A DNA stretch of 64,000 nucleotides, from contig NW_027480545.1 in the NCBI RefSeq assembly GCF_051401765.1, positions 868,001-932,000 on the forward strand. The letters run 5' to 3'. The notes under the pieces are model-generated. The model made no database searches. It was not told the DNA's origin and saw nothing but the letters and a program-made list of their open reading frames with translations. This document shows, one piece after another, positions 39,612 through 55,077 of this stretch. Each line of letters begins with the position of its first letter. Within the stretch, counting starts at the first letter, position 1. Source of the DNA: Calliopsis andreniformis (taxonomy: Eukaryota; Arthropoda; Insecta; Hymenoptera; Andrenidae). A program made the translations under genes and the position numbers.

Positions 39612-42547
39612 TCAAGCCTCAATCCTCAACCCTCATTCTTCAATCCTCAATACCCAAACCTCAATCTTCAATCCTCAATCGTCAATCCTCAATTCTCAAT
39701 CCTCAATCCTCAATCCTCAGTCCTCAAACCTCAATCCTCAACCCTCAGCCCTCATCCTCAATCTTCAATGGTCAATCCTCAATCCTCAGCCCTGAGTCCT
39801 CAAACCTCAATGCTCATTCCTCAATCCCCAATCCTCAATCCTCAATCCTCAATCATCTGTCCTCAATCTTCAATACTCATTCCTCAATCCTCAATCGCCA
39901 ATCCTCAATCCTCAATCATCAATCCTCAATCTTCAATACTCAATCCTCAATCCTCAATCCTCAATACTCAACCATCAATCCTCAATTCTCAATGCACAAT
40001 AGAATATCCTGAATTCTCAGGATTCAATACTGAATCCTCAATCCTCAACCCTCAGCCCTCATCCTCCACCCTCAATCCTCAATCCTCAATCCTCAATCCT
40101 CAATCCTCAGTGATCAATACTCAATCTTCAATACTCAATCCTCAATCCTCAATCCTCAATCCTCAATCCTCAATCCTCATTCTTCAATCCTCAATACCCA
40201 ATCCTCAATCTTCAATCCTCAATCCTCAATCCTCAATCCTCAATCGTCAATCCTCAGTCCTCAAACGTCAATCCTGAATCCTCAATCCTGAAGCCTCAAT
40301 CTTCAGCCCTCAGTCCTCAACAATCAGTTGTCAATCCTCAATCCACAAAAGAATATCATCAATTCACAGATTTCAATACTCAATACTCAATCTGCAATCT
40401 TCAAGTCTCTATCCTCAAACATCAATTCTCATTATTCGACCCTCAACACTCAGTCCCCAATCCTCAATATTCAATCCTCAATCCTCCATTCTCAATCCAC
40501 AATCCTCAACCTTCAACCCTCAATACTGAATCTTCAATCCTCAATCCTCAATCCTCAATACTTATATCCTCAATCGTCAATCTTCAGTCCTCAATACTCA
40601 ATCTTCAATTCTCAATCTTCAATCCTCAATCCTCAATCCTGAATCCTCAGTACTCAATCCTCAATTCTCAATCTTCAATCCTCAATCCTCATTCCTCAAT
40701 TCTCAATCCTCAATCCTTAATCCTCAGACCTCAAACATCAATATTCAACCCTCAGTCCTCGTCCTCAATCCACAACCCTCAATCCTCAGTCCTCAATATT
40801 CAACCATCAATATCCAATCTTCAATCCTCTATCCTCAATCCTCAATCCTCAATCCTCAATCCTCAATCTTCAATCCTCAATCCTCAATACTCAATCCTCA
40901 AACATCAATCCTCAATACTCAATCTTCAATCCTCAATCCTCTATCCTCAATCCTCAATCCTCAATCTTCAATCCTCAATACTAAATCTTCAATCCTCAAT
41001 CCTCAATCCTCAATCCTCAATCCTCATTCTTCCATCCTCAATACCCAATCCTCAATCTTGAATCCTCAATCCTCAATCCTCAAGCCTCAATCCTCAACCC
41101 TCATTCTTCAATCCTCAATATCCAAGCCTCAATCTACAATCCTCAATCCTCAATCCTCAATTCTCAATCCTCAATCCTCAATCCTCAGTCCTCAAACCTC
41201 AATCCTCAACCCTCAGCCCTCATCCTCAATCCTCAGTCGTCAATCCTCAATCCTCAGCCCTCAGTCCTCAAACCTCAATGCTCATTCCTCAATCCCCAAT
41301 CCTCAATCCTCAATCCTCAATCATCTGTCCTCAATCTTCAATACTCATTCCTCAATCCTCAATCGCCAATCCTCAATCCTCAATCATCAATCCTCAATCT
41401 TCAATACTCAATCCTCAATCCTCAATCCTCAATACTCAACCATCAATCCTCAATTCTCAATGCTCAATAGAATATCCTGAATTCTCAGGATGCAATACTG
41501 AATCCTCAATCCTCAACCCTCAGCCCTCATCCTCCACCCTCAATCCTCAATCCTCAATCCTCAATCCTCAATCCTCAGTGATCAATACTCAATCTTCAAT
41601 ACTCAATCCTCAATCCTCAATCCTCAATCCTCAATCCTCAATCCTCATTCTTCAATCCTCAATACCCAATCCTCAATCTTCAATCCTCAATCCTCAATCC
41701 TCAATCCTCAATCGTCAATCCTCAGTCCTCAAACGTCAATCCTGAATCCTCAATCCTGAAGCCTCAATCTTCAGCCCTCAGTCCTCAACAATCAGTTGTC
41801 AATCCTCAATCCACAAAAGAATATCATCAATTCACAGATTTCAATACTCAATACTCAATCTGCAATCTTCAAGTCTCTATCCTCAAACATCAATTCTCAT
41901 TATTCGACCCTCAACACTCAGTCCCCAATCCTCAATATTCAATCCTCAATCCTCCATTCTCAATCCACAATCCTCAACCTTCAACCCTCAATACTGAATC
42001 TTCAATCCTCAATACTCAATCCTCAATACTTATATCCTCAATCGTCAATCTTCAGTCCTCAATACTCAATCTTCAATTCTCAATCTTCAATCCTCAATCC
42101 TCAATCCTGAATCCTCAGTACTCAATCCTCAATTCTCAATCTTCAATCCTCAATCCTCAATCCTCAATTCTCAATCCTCAATCCTTAATCCTCAGACCTC
42201 AAACATCAATATTCAACCCTCAGTCCTCGTCCTCAATCCACAACCCTCAATCCTCAGTCCTCAATATTCAACCATCAATATCCAATCTTCAATCCTCTAT
42301 CCTCAATCCTCAATCCTCAATCCTCAATCCTCAATCTTCAATCCTCAATCCTCAATCCTCAATACTCAATCCTCAAACATCAATCCTCAATACTCAATCT
42401 TCAATCCTCAATCCTCTATCCTCAATCCTCAATCCTCAATCTTCAATCCTCAATACTAAATCTTCAATCCTCAATCCTCAATCCTCAATCCTCAATCCTC
42501 ATTCTTCCATCCTCAATACCCAATCCTCAATCTTGAATCCTCAATCC
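39612..42547 (+). repeat. 1.47 kb tandem unit, two copies (39612 and 41080)
   Basis: ATGCTCATTCC at 39810 and 41278, hairpins at 40006 and 41474, and K cassettes at 40317 and 41785 are 1468 bases apart. Later words are 1475 apart, one heptamer more. The second copy is also the left end of superunit C1. Differences include TACCCAAACC at 39651 against TATCCAAGCC at 41119. Confidence 0.75.
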
Positions 42548-43441
42548 TCAATCCTCAAGCCTCAATCCTCAACCCTCATTCTTCAATCCTCAATATCCAA
42601 GCCTCAATCTTCAATCCTCAATCCTCAATCCTCAATTCTCAATCCTCAATCCTCAATCCTCAGTCCTCAAACCTCAATCCTCAACCCTCAGCCCTCATCC
42701 TCAATCCTCAGTCGTCAATCCTCAATCCTCAGCCCTCAGTCCTCAAACCTCAATGCTCATTCCTCAATCCCCAATCCTCAATCCTCAATCCTCAATCATC
42801 TGTCCTCAATCTTCAATACTCATTCCTCAATCCTCAATCCCCAATCCTCACTCCTCAATCATCAATCCTCAATCTTCAATACTCAATCCCCAATCCTCAA
42901 TCCTCAATAATCAACCATCAATCCGAAATTCTCAATACTCAGTAGAACATCCTGAATTCTCAGGATTCAATACTGAAACCTCAATCCTCAACCCTCAGCC
43001 CTCATCCTCCACCCTCAATCCTCAATCCTCAATCCTCAATCCTCAATCCTCAGTGATCAATACTCAATCTTCAATACTCAATCCTCAATCCTCAATCCTC
43101 AATCCTCAATCCTCAATCCTCATTCTTCAATCCTCAATGCCCAGTCCTCAATCTTCAATTCTCATTCCTCAATACTGAATCCTCAATCTTCAATCCTCAA
43201 TACTCAATCTGCAATCCTCAATCCTCAATCCTCAATCCTCAATCCTCATTCTTCAATCCTCAATACCCATTCCTCAATCTTCAACCCTCAATCCTCAATC
43301 CTCAATCTTCAATCATCAATAATCAATCTTCAATCCTCAACCATCAATCCTCAATCGTCAATCCTCTATCCTCAATATTCAACACTCAGCCCTCAACCAC
43401 CAATACTCAATACTCAACCATCAATCCTCAATTCTCAATAC

Positions 43442-43602
43442 TCAATAGCACATCCTGAATTCTCATGGTTCAACACGCAATACACAATATTCAATAATCA
43501 AATCTCAAACATCAAGCATCAATTTTCAACACTCAATCCTCAACACTCATTCCTCTCTCTTCAACCCTACATCCTCAACACTCAATCCTCAAGCGTCAAT
43601 CC
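43442..43602 (+). repeat. D cassette, copy 2 (in C1)
   Basis: Same 161-base layout with GAATTC present. It has AAACATCAAGCATCAATTTTC where copies 3, 5 and 6 have AAACCTC and AATTCTC, so two sub-types alternate within one superunit. Identical in sub-type to the copy at 50930. Confidence 0.75.
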
Positions 43603-46600
43603 TCAATCCTCAATCCTCAGCCCACAGTCCTCAAACCTCAATGCTCAATCCTCAATCCCCAAACCTCAATCCTCAATCCTCTATCATCAATCCTCAATCC
43701 TCAATTCTCAATCCTCAATCCTCAATCCTCAATCCTCAATCTTCAATCCTCAATACTCAATCTTCAATACTCAATCCTCAATCCTCAATCATCAATCCTC
43801 ATTCTTCAATCCTCAATACCCAATCCTCAATCTTCAATCCTCAATCCTCAATCCTCAAGCCTCAATCCTCAATCCTCATTCTTCAATCCTCAATACCCCA
43901 TCCTCAATCTTCAATCCTCAATCCTCAATCCTCAATTCTCAATCCTGAATCCTCAGTCCTCAGTCCTCAAACCTCAATCCTCAACCCTCAGCCCTCATCC
44001 TCAATCCTCAATCGTCAATCCTCAATCCTCAGCCCTCAGTCCTCAAACCTCAATGCTCAATCCTCAATCCCCAATCCTCAATCCTCAATCCTCAATCATC
44101 AATCCTCAATCTTCAATACTCATTCCTCAATCCTCAATCCCCAATCCTCAATCCTCAATCATCAATCCTCAATCTTCAATACTCAATCCTCAATCCTCAA
44201 TCCTCAATACTCAACCATCAACCCTCAATTCTCAATACTCAATAGAATATCCTGAATTCTCAGGATTCAACACTGAAACCTCAATCCTCAACCCTCAGCC
44301 CTCATCCTCCACCCTCAATCCTCAATCCTCAATCCTCAATCCTCAATCCTCAATCCTCAATCCTCAGTTATCAATACTCAATCTTCAATACTCAATCCTC
44401 AATCCTCAATCCTCAATCCTCAATCCTCAATCCTCAATCCTCATTTCTCAAACCTCAATCCTCGACCCTCAGTCCTCATGCTCAATTCTCAATTCTCAAT
44501 CCTCAATCCTGAATTCTCAACCTTCATCCTCAATAATCAATCTCCAATCCTAGATCCTCAATCCTCAATCCTCAATCCCCAATCTTCAATCCTCAATAAT
44601 CAATCTCCAATCCTAGATACTCAATCCTCAATCCTCAATCCTCAATCCTCAATACTCATTCTTCAATCATCAATACCCAATCCTCAATCATCAACCCTCA
44701 ATCATCAGTCCTCAATTCTCAATTCTCAATCCTCAACCCTCAACCCTGAATCTTCAATCCTCAGTCCCCAACCCTCAATCTTCAATCATCAATCCTCAAT
44801 CTTCAATACTCATTCCTCAATCTTCAATCCCAAATCCTCAATCCTCAATCCTCAATCTTCAATCCTCAATCCTCAATCCTCAATACTCAATCCTCAATCT
44901 TCTATCCTCAATACTCAATCTTCAATCCTCAATCCTCAATCCTCAATCCCCAATCCTCAATCCTCAATCTTCAATCCTCAATACTCAATCTTCAATACTC
45001 AATCCTCAATCCTCAATCATCAATCCTCATTCTTCAATCCTCAATACCCAATCCTCAATCTTCAATCCTCAATCCTCAATCCTCAAGCTTCAATCCTCAA
45101 TCCACATTCTTCAATGCTCAATACCCAATCCTCAATCTTCAATCCTCAATCCTCAATCCTCAATTCTCAATCCTCAATACTCATTCCTCAATCCTCAATC
45201 CCCAATCCTCAATCCTCAATCATCAATCCTCAATCTTCAATACGCAATCCTCAATCCTCAATCCTCAATACTCAACCATCAATCCTCAATTCTCAATACT
45301 CAATAGAATATCCTGAAATCTCAGGATTCAACACTGAAACCTCAATCCTCAACCCTCAGCCCTCATCCTCCACCCTCAATCCTCAATCCTCAATCCTCAA
45401 TCCTCAATCCTCAATCATCAATCCTCAATCTCCAATACTCATTCCTCAATCCTCAATCCTCAATCCTCAGTCCTCAATCATCAATCCTCAATCTCCAATA
45501 CTCATTCCTCAATCCTCAATCCTCAATCCTCAATCCTCAATCCTCAATCATCAATTCTCAACCTTCAATACTCAATCCTCAATCCTCAATACTCAACCAT
45601 CAATCCCCAATTCTCAATACTCAATAGAATATCCTGAATTCTCAGGATTCAATACACAAACCTCAATCCTCAACCCTCAGCCCTCATCCTCCATCCTCAA
45701 TCCTCAATCCTCAATCCCGAATTTTCAATCCTCAATATTCAATCTTCAATCCTCAATCCTCAATCCTCAATCCTCAATCCTCAATCCTCAATCATCAGTG
45801 ATCAATACTCAATCTTCAATACTGAATCCTCAATCCTCAATCTTCAATCCTCAATCCTCAATCCTCAATCCTCATTTCTCAAGCCTCAATCCTCAACCCT
45901 CAGTCCTCATCCTCAATTCTCAATTCTCAATCCTGAATCCTCAATTCTCAATCTTCAATCCTCAATAATCAATCTCCAATCCTAGATCCTCAATCCCCAA
46001 TCTTCAATCCTTAATCCTCAATCTTTGATCCTTAATTCTCAATCGTCAATCTTCAATCCTCAATACCCAGTCTTCAATCCTCAATCCTCAATCCTCAATC
46101 CTCAATCCTCATCCTTCAATCCTCAATACCCAATCCTCAATCTTCAATCCTCAATCCTCAATCCTCAATCCTCAATCGTCAATCCTCAGTCCTCAAACAT
46201 CAATCCTGAATCCTCAATCCTCAATCTTCAATCCTCAATACTCAATCTTCAATCCTCTATCCTCAATCCTCATTCCTCAATCCTCATTCTTCAATCCTCA
46301 ATACCCAATCCTCAATCTTCAATCCTCAATCCTCAATCCTCAAGCCTCAATCCTCAACCCTCATTCTTCAATCCTCAATACCCAAACCTCAATCTTCAAT
46401 CCTCAATCCTCAATCCTCAATTCTCAATCCTCAATCCTCAATCCTCAGTCCTCAAACCTCAATCCTCAACCCTCAGCCCTCATCCTCAATCTTCAATGGT
46501 CAATCCTCAATCCTCAGCCCTCAGTCCTCAAACCTCAATGCTCATTCCTCAATCCCCAATCCTCAATCCTCAATCCTCAATCATCTGTCCTCAATCTTCA

Positions 46601-47589
46601 ATACTCATTCCTCAATCCTCAATCGCCAATCCTCAATCCTCAATCATCAGTCCTCAATCTTCAATACTCAATCCTCAATCCGCAATCCTCAATACTCAAC
46701 CATCAATCCTCAATTCTCAATGCTCAATAGAATATCCTGAATTCTCAGGATTCAATACTGAAACCTCAATCCTCAACCCTCAGCCCTCATCCTCCACCCT
46801 CAATCCTCAATCCTCAATCCTCAATCCTCAATCCTCAGTGATCAATACTCAATCTTCAATACTCAATCCTCAATCCTCAATCCTCAATCCTCAATCCTCA
46901 ATCCTCATTCTTCAATCCTCAATACCCAATCCTCAATCTTCAATCCTCAATCCTCAATCCTCAATCCTCAATCGTCAATCCTCAGTCCTCAAACGTCAAT
47001 CCTGAATCCTCAATCCTGAATCCTCAATCTTCAGCCCTCAGTCCTCAACAATCAGTTGTCAATCCTCAATCCTCAAAAGAATAACATCAATTCACAGATT
47101 TCAATACTCAATACTCAATCTACAATCTTCAAGTCTCTATCCTCAAACATCAATTCTCATTATTCGACCCTCAACACTCAGTCCCCAATCCTCAATATTC
47201 AATCCTCAATCCTCAATCCTCAATCATCAATCCTCAATAATCAATCTTCAATCCTACATCCTCAATCCCCAATCTACAATCCATAATCCTCAACCTTCAA
47301 TCCTCAATCGCCAGTCCTCAATCTTCAATCCTCAATGCTCAATCTTCAATCCTCAAGCCCCAGTCCTCAATCCTCAATCCCCAATCCTCAAACCTCAATC
47401 CTCAACCGTCAATCCTCGTCCTCAATCCTCAACCCTCAATCCTCAATCCTCAATCTTCAATCATCAATACTCAATCTTCAATCCTCAATCATCAATCCTC
47501 AATCGTCAATCCTCTAACCTCAATATTCAACACTCAGCCCTCAACCACCAATACTCAATACTCAACCATCAATCCTCAATTCTCAATAC

Positions 47590-47750
47590 TCAATAGCACA
47601 TCCTGAATTCTCATGGTTCAACACGCAATACACAATATTCAATAATCAAATCTCAAACCTCAAGCATCAATTCTCAACACTCAATCCTCAACACTCAGTC
47701 CTCTCTCTTCAACCCTACATCCTCAACACTCAATCCTCAAGCGTCAATCC
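47590..47750 (+). repeat. D cassette, copy 3 (in C1)
   Basis: Second D cassette of superunit C1, of the AAACCTC sub-type. It lies about 400 bases after a K cassette, the same order as in C2 and C4. Confidence 0.75.
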
Positions 47751-50700
47751 TCAATCCTCAATCCTCAGCCCACAGTCCTCAAAACTCAATGCTCAATCCT
47801 CAATCCCCAATCCTCAATCCTCAATCCTCAATCATCAATCCTCAATCTTCAATTCTCATTCCTCAATCCTGAATCCTCAATCTTCAATCCTCAATACTCA
47901 ATCTGCAATCCTCAATCCTCAATCCTCAATCCTCAATCCTCATTCTTCAATCCTCAATACCCATTCCTCAATCTTCAACCCTCAATCCTCAATCCTCAGT
48001 CATAAATCCACAATCTTCAATACTCAATCGTCAATCCTCAGTCCTCAATCCTCAATCCTCAATCCTCGTTCCTCAAACATCAATCCTCAACCCTCAGTCC
48101 TCATTCTCAATTCTCAATTCTCAATCCTCAATCCTCAATCTTCAATCCTCAATCCTCAATCCTCAATTCTCAATCCTCAATCCTTAATCCTCAGACCTCA
48201 AACATCAATATTCAACCCTCAGTCCTCGTCCTCAATCCACAACCCTCAATCCTCAGTCCTCAATATTCAATCATCAATATCCAATCTTCAATCCTCTATC
48301 CTCAATCCTCAATCCTCAATCCTCAATCCTCAATCTTCAATCCTCAATCCTCAATCCTCAATACTCAATCCTCAATCTTCAATCCTCAATACTCAATCTT
48401 CAATCCTCAATCCTCTATCCTCAATCCTCAATCCTCAATCTTCAATCCTCAATACTCAATCTTCAATCCTCATTCCTCAATCCTCAATCCTCAATCCTCA
48501 TTCTTCAATCCTCAATACCCAATCCTCAACCTTCAATCCTCAATCCTCAATCCTCAAGCCTCAATCCTCAAGCCTCAATCCTCAACCCTCATTCTTCAAT
48601 CCTCAATATCCAAGCCTCAATCTACAATCCTCAATCCTCAATCCTCAATTCTCAATCCTCAATCCTCAATCCTCAGTCCTCAAACCTCAATCCTCAACCC
48701 TCAGCCCTCATCCTCAATCCTCAGTCGTCAATCCTCAATCCTCAGCCCTCAGTCCTCAAACCTCAATGCTCATTCCTCAATCCCCAATCCTCAATCCTCA
48801 ATCCTCAATCATCTGTCCTCAATCTTCAATACTCATTCCTCAATCCTCAATCGCCAATCCTCAATCCTCAATCATCAATCCTCAATCTTCAATACTCAAT
48901 CCTCAATCCTCAATCCTCAATACTCAACCATCAATCCTCAATTCTCAATGCTCAATAGAATATCCTGAATTCTCAGGATGCAATACTGAATCCTCAATCC
49001 TCAACCCTCAGCCCTCATCCTCCACCCTCAATCCTCAATCCTCAATCCTCAATCCTCAATCCTCAGTGATCAATACTCAATCTTCAATACTCAATCCTCA
49101 ATCCTCAATCCTCAATCCTCAATCCTCAATCCTCATTCTTCAATCCTCAATACCCAATCCTCAATCTTCAATCCTCAATCCTCAATCCTCAATCCTCAAT
49201 CGTCAATCCTCAGTCCTCAAACGTCAATCCTGAATCCTCAATCCTGAAGCCTCAATCTTCAGCCCTCAGTCCTCAACAATCAGTTGTCAATCCTCAATCC
49301 ACAAAAGAATATCATCAATTCACAGATTTCAATACTCAATACTCAATCTGCAATCTTCAAGTCTCTATCCTCAAACATCAATTCTCATTATTCGACCCTC
49401 AACACTCAGTCCCCAATCCTCAATATTCAATCCTCAATCCTCCATTCTCAATCCACAATCCTCAACCTTCAACCCTCAATACTGAATCTTCAATCCTCAA
49501 TACTCAATCCTCAATACTTATATCCTCAATCGTCAATCTTCAGTCCTCAATACTCAATCTTCAATTCTCAATCTTCAATCCTCAATCCTCAATCCTGAAT
49601 CCTCAGTACTCAATCCTCAATTCTCAATCTTCAATCCTCAATCCTCAATCCTCAATTCTCAATCCTCAATCCTTAATCCTCAGACCTCAAACATCAATAT
49701 TCAACCCTCAGTCCTCGTCCTCAATCCACAACCCTCAATCCTCAGTCCTCAATATTCAACCATCAATATCCAATCTTCAATCCTCTATCCTCAATCCTCA
49801 ATCCTCAATCCTCAATCCTCAATCTTCAATCCTCAATCCTCAATCCTCAATACTCAATCCTCAAACATCAATCCTCAATACTCAATCTTCAATCCTCAAT
49901 CCTCTATCCTCAATCCTCAATCCTCAATCTTCAATCCTCAATACTAAATCTTCAATCCTCAATCCTCAATCCTCAATCCTCAATCCTCATTCTTCCATCC
50001 TCAATACCCAATCCTCAATCTTGAATCCTCAATCCTCAATCCTCAAGCCTCAATCCTCAACCCTCATTCTTCAATCCTCAATATCCAAGCCTCAATCTTC
50101 AATCCTCAATCCTCAATCCTCAATTCTCAATCCTCAATCCTCAATCCTCAGTCCTCAAACCTCAATCCTCAACCCTCAGCCCTCATCCTCAATCCTCAGT
50201 CGTCAATCCTCAATCCTCAGCCCTCAGTCCTCAAACCTCAATGCTCATTCCTCAATCCCCAATCCTCAATCCTCAATCCTCAATCATCTGTCCTCAATCT
50301 TCAATACTCATTCCTCAATCCTCAATCCCCAATCCTCACTCCTCAATCATCAATCCTCAATCTTCAATACTCAATCCCCAATCCTCAATCCTCAATAATC
50401 AACCATCAATCCGAAATTCTCAATACTCAGTAGAACATCCTGAATTCTCAGGATTCAATACTGAAACCTCAATCCTCAACCCTCAGCCCTCATCCTCCAC
50501 CCTCAATCCTCAATCCTCAATCCTCAATCCTCAATCCTCAGTGATCAATACTCAATCTTCAATACTCAATCCTCAATCCTCAATCCTCAATCCTCAATCC
50601 TCAATCCTCATTCTTCAATCCTCAATGCCCAGTCCTCAATCTTCAATTCTCATTCCTCAATACTGAATCCTCAATCTTCAATCCTCAATACTCAATCTGC

Positions 50701-50929
50701 AATCCTCAATCCTCAATCCTCAATCCTCAATCCTCATTCTTCAATCCTCAATACCCATTCCTCAATCTTCAACCCTCAATCCTCAATCCTCAATCTTCAA
50801 TCATCAATAATCAATCTTCAATCCTCAACCATCAATCCTCAATCGTCAATCCTCTATCCTCAATATTCAACACTCAGCCCTCAACCACCAATACTCAATA
50901 CTCAACCATCAATCCTCAATTCTCAATAC

Positions 50930-51090
50930 TCAATAGCACATCCTGAATTCTCATGGTTCAACACGCAATACACAATATTCAATAATCAAATCTCAAACAT
51001 CAAGCATCAATTTTCAACACTCAATCCTCAACACTCATTCCTCTCTCTTCAACCCTACATCCTCAACACTCAATCCTCAAGCGTCAATCC
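50930..51090 (+). repeat. D cassette, copy 4 (in C2)
   Basis: Exact positional counterpart of the copy at 43442, 7488 bases downstream, with the same AAACATC and AATTTTC variants. Confidence 0.75.
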
Positions 51091-54000
51091 TCAATCCTCA
51101 ATCCTCAGCCCACAGTCCTCAAACCTCAATGCTCAATCCTCAATCCCCAAACCTCAATCCTCAATCCTCTATCATCAATCCTCAATCCTCAATTCTCAAT
51201 CCTCAATCCTCAATCCTCAATCCTCAATCTTCAATCCTCAATACTCAATCTTCAATACTCAATCCTCAATCCTCAATCATCAATCCTCATTCTTCAATCC
51301 TCAATACCCAATCCTCAATCTTCAATCCTCAATCCTCAATCCTCAAGCCTCAATCCTCAATCCTCATTCTTCAATCCTCAATACCCCATCCTCAATCTTC
51401 AATCCTCAATCCTCAATCCTCAATTCTCAATCCTGAATCCTCAGTCCTCAGTCCTCAAACCTCAATCCTCAACCCTCAGCCCTCATCCTCAATCCTCAAT
51501 CGTCAATCCTCAATCCTCAGCCCTCAGTCCTCAAACCTCAATGCTCAATCCTCAATCCCCAATCCTCAATCCTCAATCCTCAATCATCAATCCTCAATCT
51601 TCAATACTCATTCCTCAATCCTCAATCCCCAATCCTCAATCCTCAATCATCAATCCTCAATCTTCAATACTCAATCCTCAATCCTCAATCCTCAATACTC
51701 AACCATCAACCCTCAATTCTCAATACTCAATAGAATATCCTGAATTCTCAGGATTCAACACTGAAACCTCAATCCTCAACCCTCAGCCCTCATCCTCCAC
51801 CCTCAATCCTCAATCCTCAATCCTCAATCCTCAATCCTCAATCCTCAATCCTCAGTTATCAATACTCAATCTTCAATACTCAATCCTCAATCCTCAATCC
51901 TCAATCCTCAATCCTCAATCCTCAATCCTCATTTCTCAAACCTCAATCCTCGACCCTCAGTCCTCATGCTCAATTCTCAATTCTCAATCCTCAATCCTGA
52001 ATTCTCAACCTTCATCCTCAATAATCAATCTCCAATCCTAGATCCTCAATCCTCAATCCTCAATCCCCAATCTTCAATCCTCAATAATCAATCTCCAATC
52101 CTAGATACTCAATCCTCAATCCTCAATCCTCAATCCTCAATACTCATTCTTCAATCATCAATACCCAATCCTCAATCATCAACCCTCAATCATCAGTCCT
52201 CAATTCTCAATTCTCAATCCTCAACCCTCAACCCTGAATCTTCAATCCTCAGTCCCCAACCCTCAATCTTCAATCATCAATCCTCAATCTTCAATACTCA
52301 TTCCTCAATCTTCAATCCCAAATCCTCAATCCTCAATCCTCAATCTTCAATCCTCAATCCTCAATCCTCAATACTCAATCCTCAATCTTCTATCCTCAAT
52401 ACTCAATCTTCAATCCTCAATCCTCAATCCTCAATCCCCAATCCTCAATCCTCAATCTTCAATCCTCAATACTCAATCTTCAATACTCAATCCTCAATCC
52501 TCAATCATCAATCCTCATTCTTCAATCCTCAATACCCAATCCTCAATCTTCAATCCTCAATCCTCAATCCTCAAGCTTCAATCCTCAATCCACATTCTTC
52601 AATGCTCAATACCCAATCCTCAATCTTCAATCCTCAATCCTCAATCCTCAATTCTCAATCCTCAATACTCATTCCTCAATCCTCAATCCCCAATCCTCAA
52701 TCCTCAATCATCAATCCTCAATCTTCAATACGCAATCCTCAATCCTCAATCCTCAATACTCAACCATCAATCCTCAATTCTCAATACTCAATAGAATATC
52801 CTGAAATCTCAGGATTCAACACTGAAACCTCAATCCTCAACCCTCAGCCCTCATCCTCCACCCTCAATCCTCAATCCTCAATCCTCAATCCTCAATCCTC
52901 AATCATCAATCCTCAATCTCCAATACTCATTCCTCAATCCTCAATCCTCAATCCTCAGTCCTCAATCATCAATCCTCAATCTCCAATACTCATTCCTCAA
53001 TCCTCAATCCTCAATCCTCAATCCTCAATCCTCAATCATCAATTCTCAACCTTCAATACTCAATCCTCAATCCTCAATACTCAACCATCAATCCCCAATT
53101 CTCAATACTCAATAGAATATCCTGAATTCTCAGGATTCAATACACAAACCTCAATCCTCAACCCTCAGCCCTCATCCTCCATCCTCAATCCTCAATCCTC
53201 AATCCCGAATTTTCAATCCTCAATATTCAATCTTCAATCCTCAATCCTCAATCCTCAATCCTCAATCCTCAATCCTCAATCATCAGTGATCAATACTCAA
53301 TCTTCAATACTGAATCCTCAATCCTCAATCTTCAATCCTCAATCCTCAATCCTCAATCCTCATTTCTCAAGCCTCAATCCTCAACCCTCAGTCCTCATCC
53401 TCAATTCTCAATTCTCAATCCTGAATCCTCAATTCTCAATCTTCAATCCTCAATAATCAATCTCCAATCCTAGATCCTCAATCCCCAATCTTCAATCCTT
53501 AATCCTCAATCTTTGATCCTTAATTCTCAATCGTCAATCTTCAATCCTCAATACCCAGTCTTCAATCCTCAATCCTCAATCCTCAATCCTCAATCCTCAT
53601 CCTTCAATCCTCAATACCCAATCCTCAATCTTCAATCCTCAATCCTCAATCCTCAATCCTCAATCGTCAATCCTCAGTCCTCAAACATCAATCCTGAATC
53701 CTCAATCCTCAATCTTCAATCCTCAATACTCAATCTTCAATCCTCTATCCTCAATCCTCATTCCTCAATCCTCATTCTTCAATCCTCAATACCCAATCCT
53801 CAATCTTCAATCCTCAATCCTCAATCCTCAAGCCTCAATCCTCAACCCTCATTCTTCAATCCTCAATACCCAAACCTCAATCTTCAATCCTCAATCCTCA
53901 ATCCTCAATTCTCAATCCTCAATCCTCAATCCTCAGTCCTCAAACCTCAATCCTCAACCCTCAGCCCTCATCCTCAATCTTCAATGGTCAATCCTCAATC

Positions 54001-55077
54001 CTCAGCCCTCAGTCCTCAAACCTCAATGCTCATTCCTCAATCCCCAATCCTCAATCCTCAATCCTCAATCATCTGTCCTCAATCTTCAATACTCATTCCT
54101 CAATCCTCAATCGCCAATCCTCAATCCTCAATCATCAGTCCTCAATCTTCAATACTCAATCCTCAATCCGCAATCCTCAATACTCAACCATCAATCCTCA
54201 ATTCTCAATGCTCAATAGAATATCCTGAATTCTCAGGATTCAATACTGAAACCTCAATCCTCAACCCTCAGCCCTCATCCTCCACCCTCAATCCTCAATC
54301 CTCAATCCTCAATCCTCAATCCTCAGTGATCAATACTCAATCTTCAATACTCAATCCTCAATCCTCAATCCTCAATCCTCAATCCTCAATCCTCATTCTT
54401 CAATCCTCAATACCCAATCCTCAATCTTCAATCCTCAATCCTCAATCCTCAATCCTCAATCGTCAATCCTCAGTCCTCAAACGTCAATCCTGAATCCTCA
54501 ATCCTGAATCCTCAATCTTCAGCCCTCAGTCCTCAACAATCAGTTGTCAATCCTCAATCCTCAAAAGAATAACATCAATTCACAGATTTCAATACTCAAT
54601 ACTCAATCTACAATCTTCAAGTCTCTATCCTCAAACATCAATTCTCATTATTCGACCCTCAACACTCAGTCCCCAATCCTCAATATTCAATCCTCAATCC
54701 TCAATCCTCAATCATCAATCCTCAATAATCAATCTTCAATCCTACATCCTCAATCCCCAATCTACAATCCATAATCCTCAACCTTCAATCCTCAATCGCC
54801 AGTCCTCAATCTTCAATCCTCAATGCTCAATCTTCAATCCTCAAGCCCCAGTCCTCAATCCTCAATCCCCAATCCTCAAACCTCAATCCTCAACCGTCAA
54901 TCCTCGTCCTCAATCCTCAACCCTCAATCCTCAATCCTCAATCTTCAATCATCAATACTCAATCTTCAATCCTCAATCATCAATCCTCAATCGTCAATCC
55001 TCTAACCTCAATATTCAACACTCAGCCCTCAACCACCAATACTCAATACTCAACCATCAATCCTCAATTCTCAATAC

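Larger units (their letters stand above)
37394..46751 (+). repeat. Hairpin marker copies from C0 through C1
   Basis: Starts at 37394, 37771, 39238, 40006, 41474, 42949, 44249, 45310, 45631 and 46734. 45310 reads GAAATC in the centre, which removes the EcoRI site while leaving both arms. Just outside the right arm, 39238 continues ACAAT and 41474 continues GCAAT in place of TCAAT. Confidence 0.8.
41080..48567 (+). repeat. Superunit C1 (7488 bases)
   Basis: This is the left copy of a 7488-base tandem duplication. In order it holds a hairpin (41474), a K cassette (41785), a hairpin (42949), a D cassette (43442), hairpins at 44249, 45310 (altered to GAAATC), 45631 and 46734, a K cassette (47045) and a second D cassette (47590). 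The left edge is placed where the TCAAGCCTCAATCCTCAACC phrase begins to match 48568 and the text before it stops matching. Confidence 0.85.

Noticed and set aside
43442..43602. D cassette as a transposon fragment
   Set aside because: It splits cleanly into 7-base words and has no terminal repeats or target-site duplication, so divergence of array words explains it.
44478..45968. 496-codon open frame repeated in C2 (51966) and C4 (59478)
   Set aside because: Its conservation follows from duplication of the whole superunit, with no sign of frame-specific constraint; stops occur freely in the neighbouring text.
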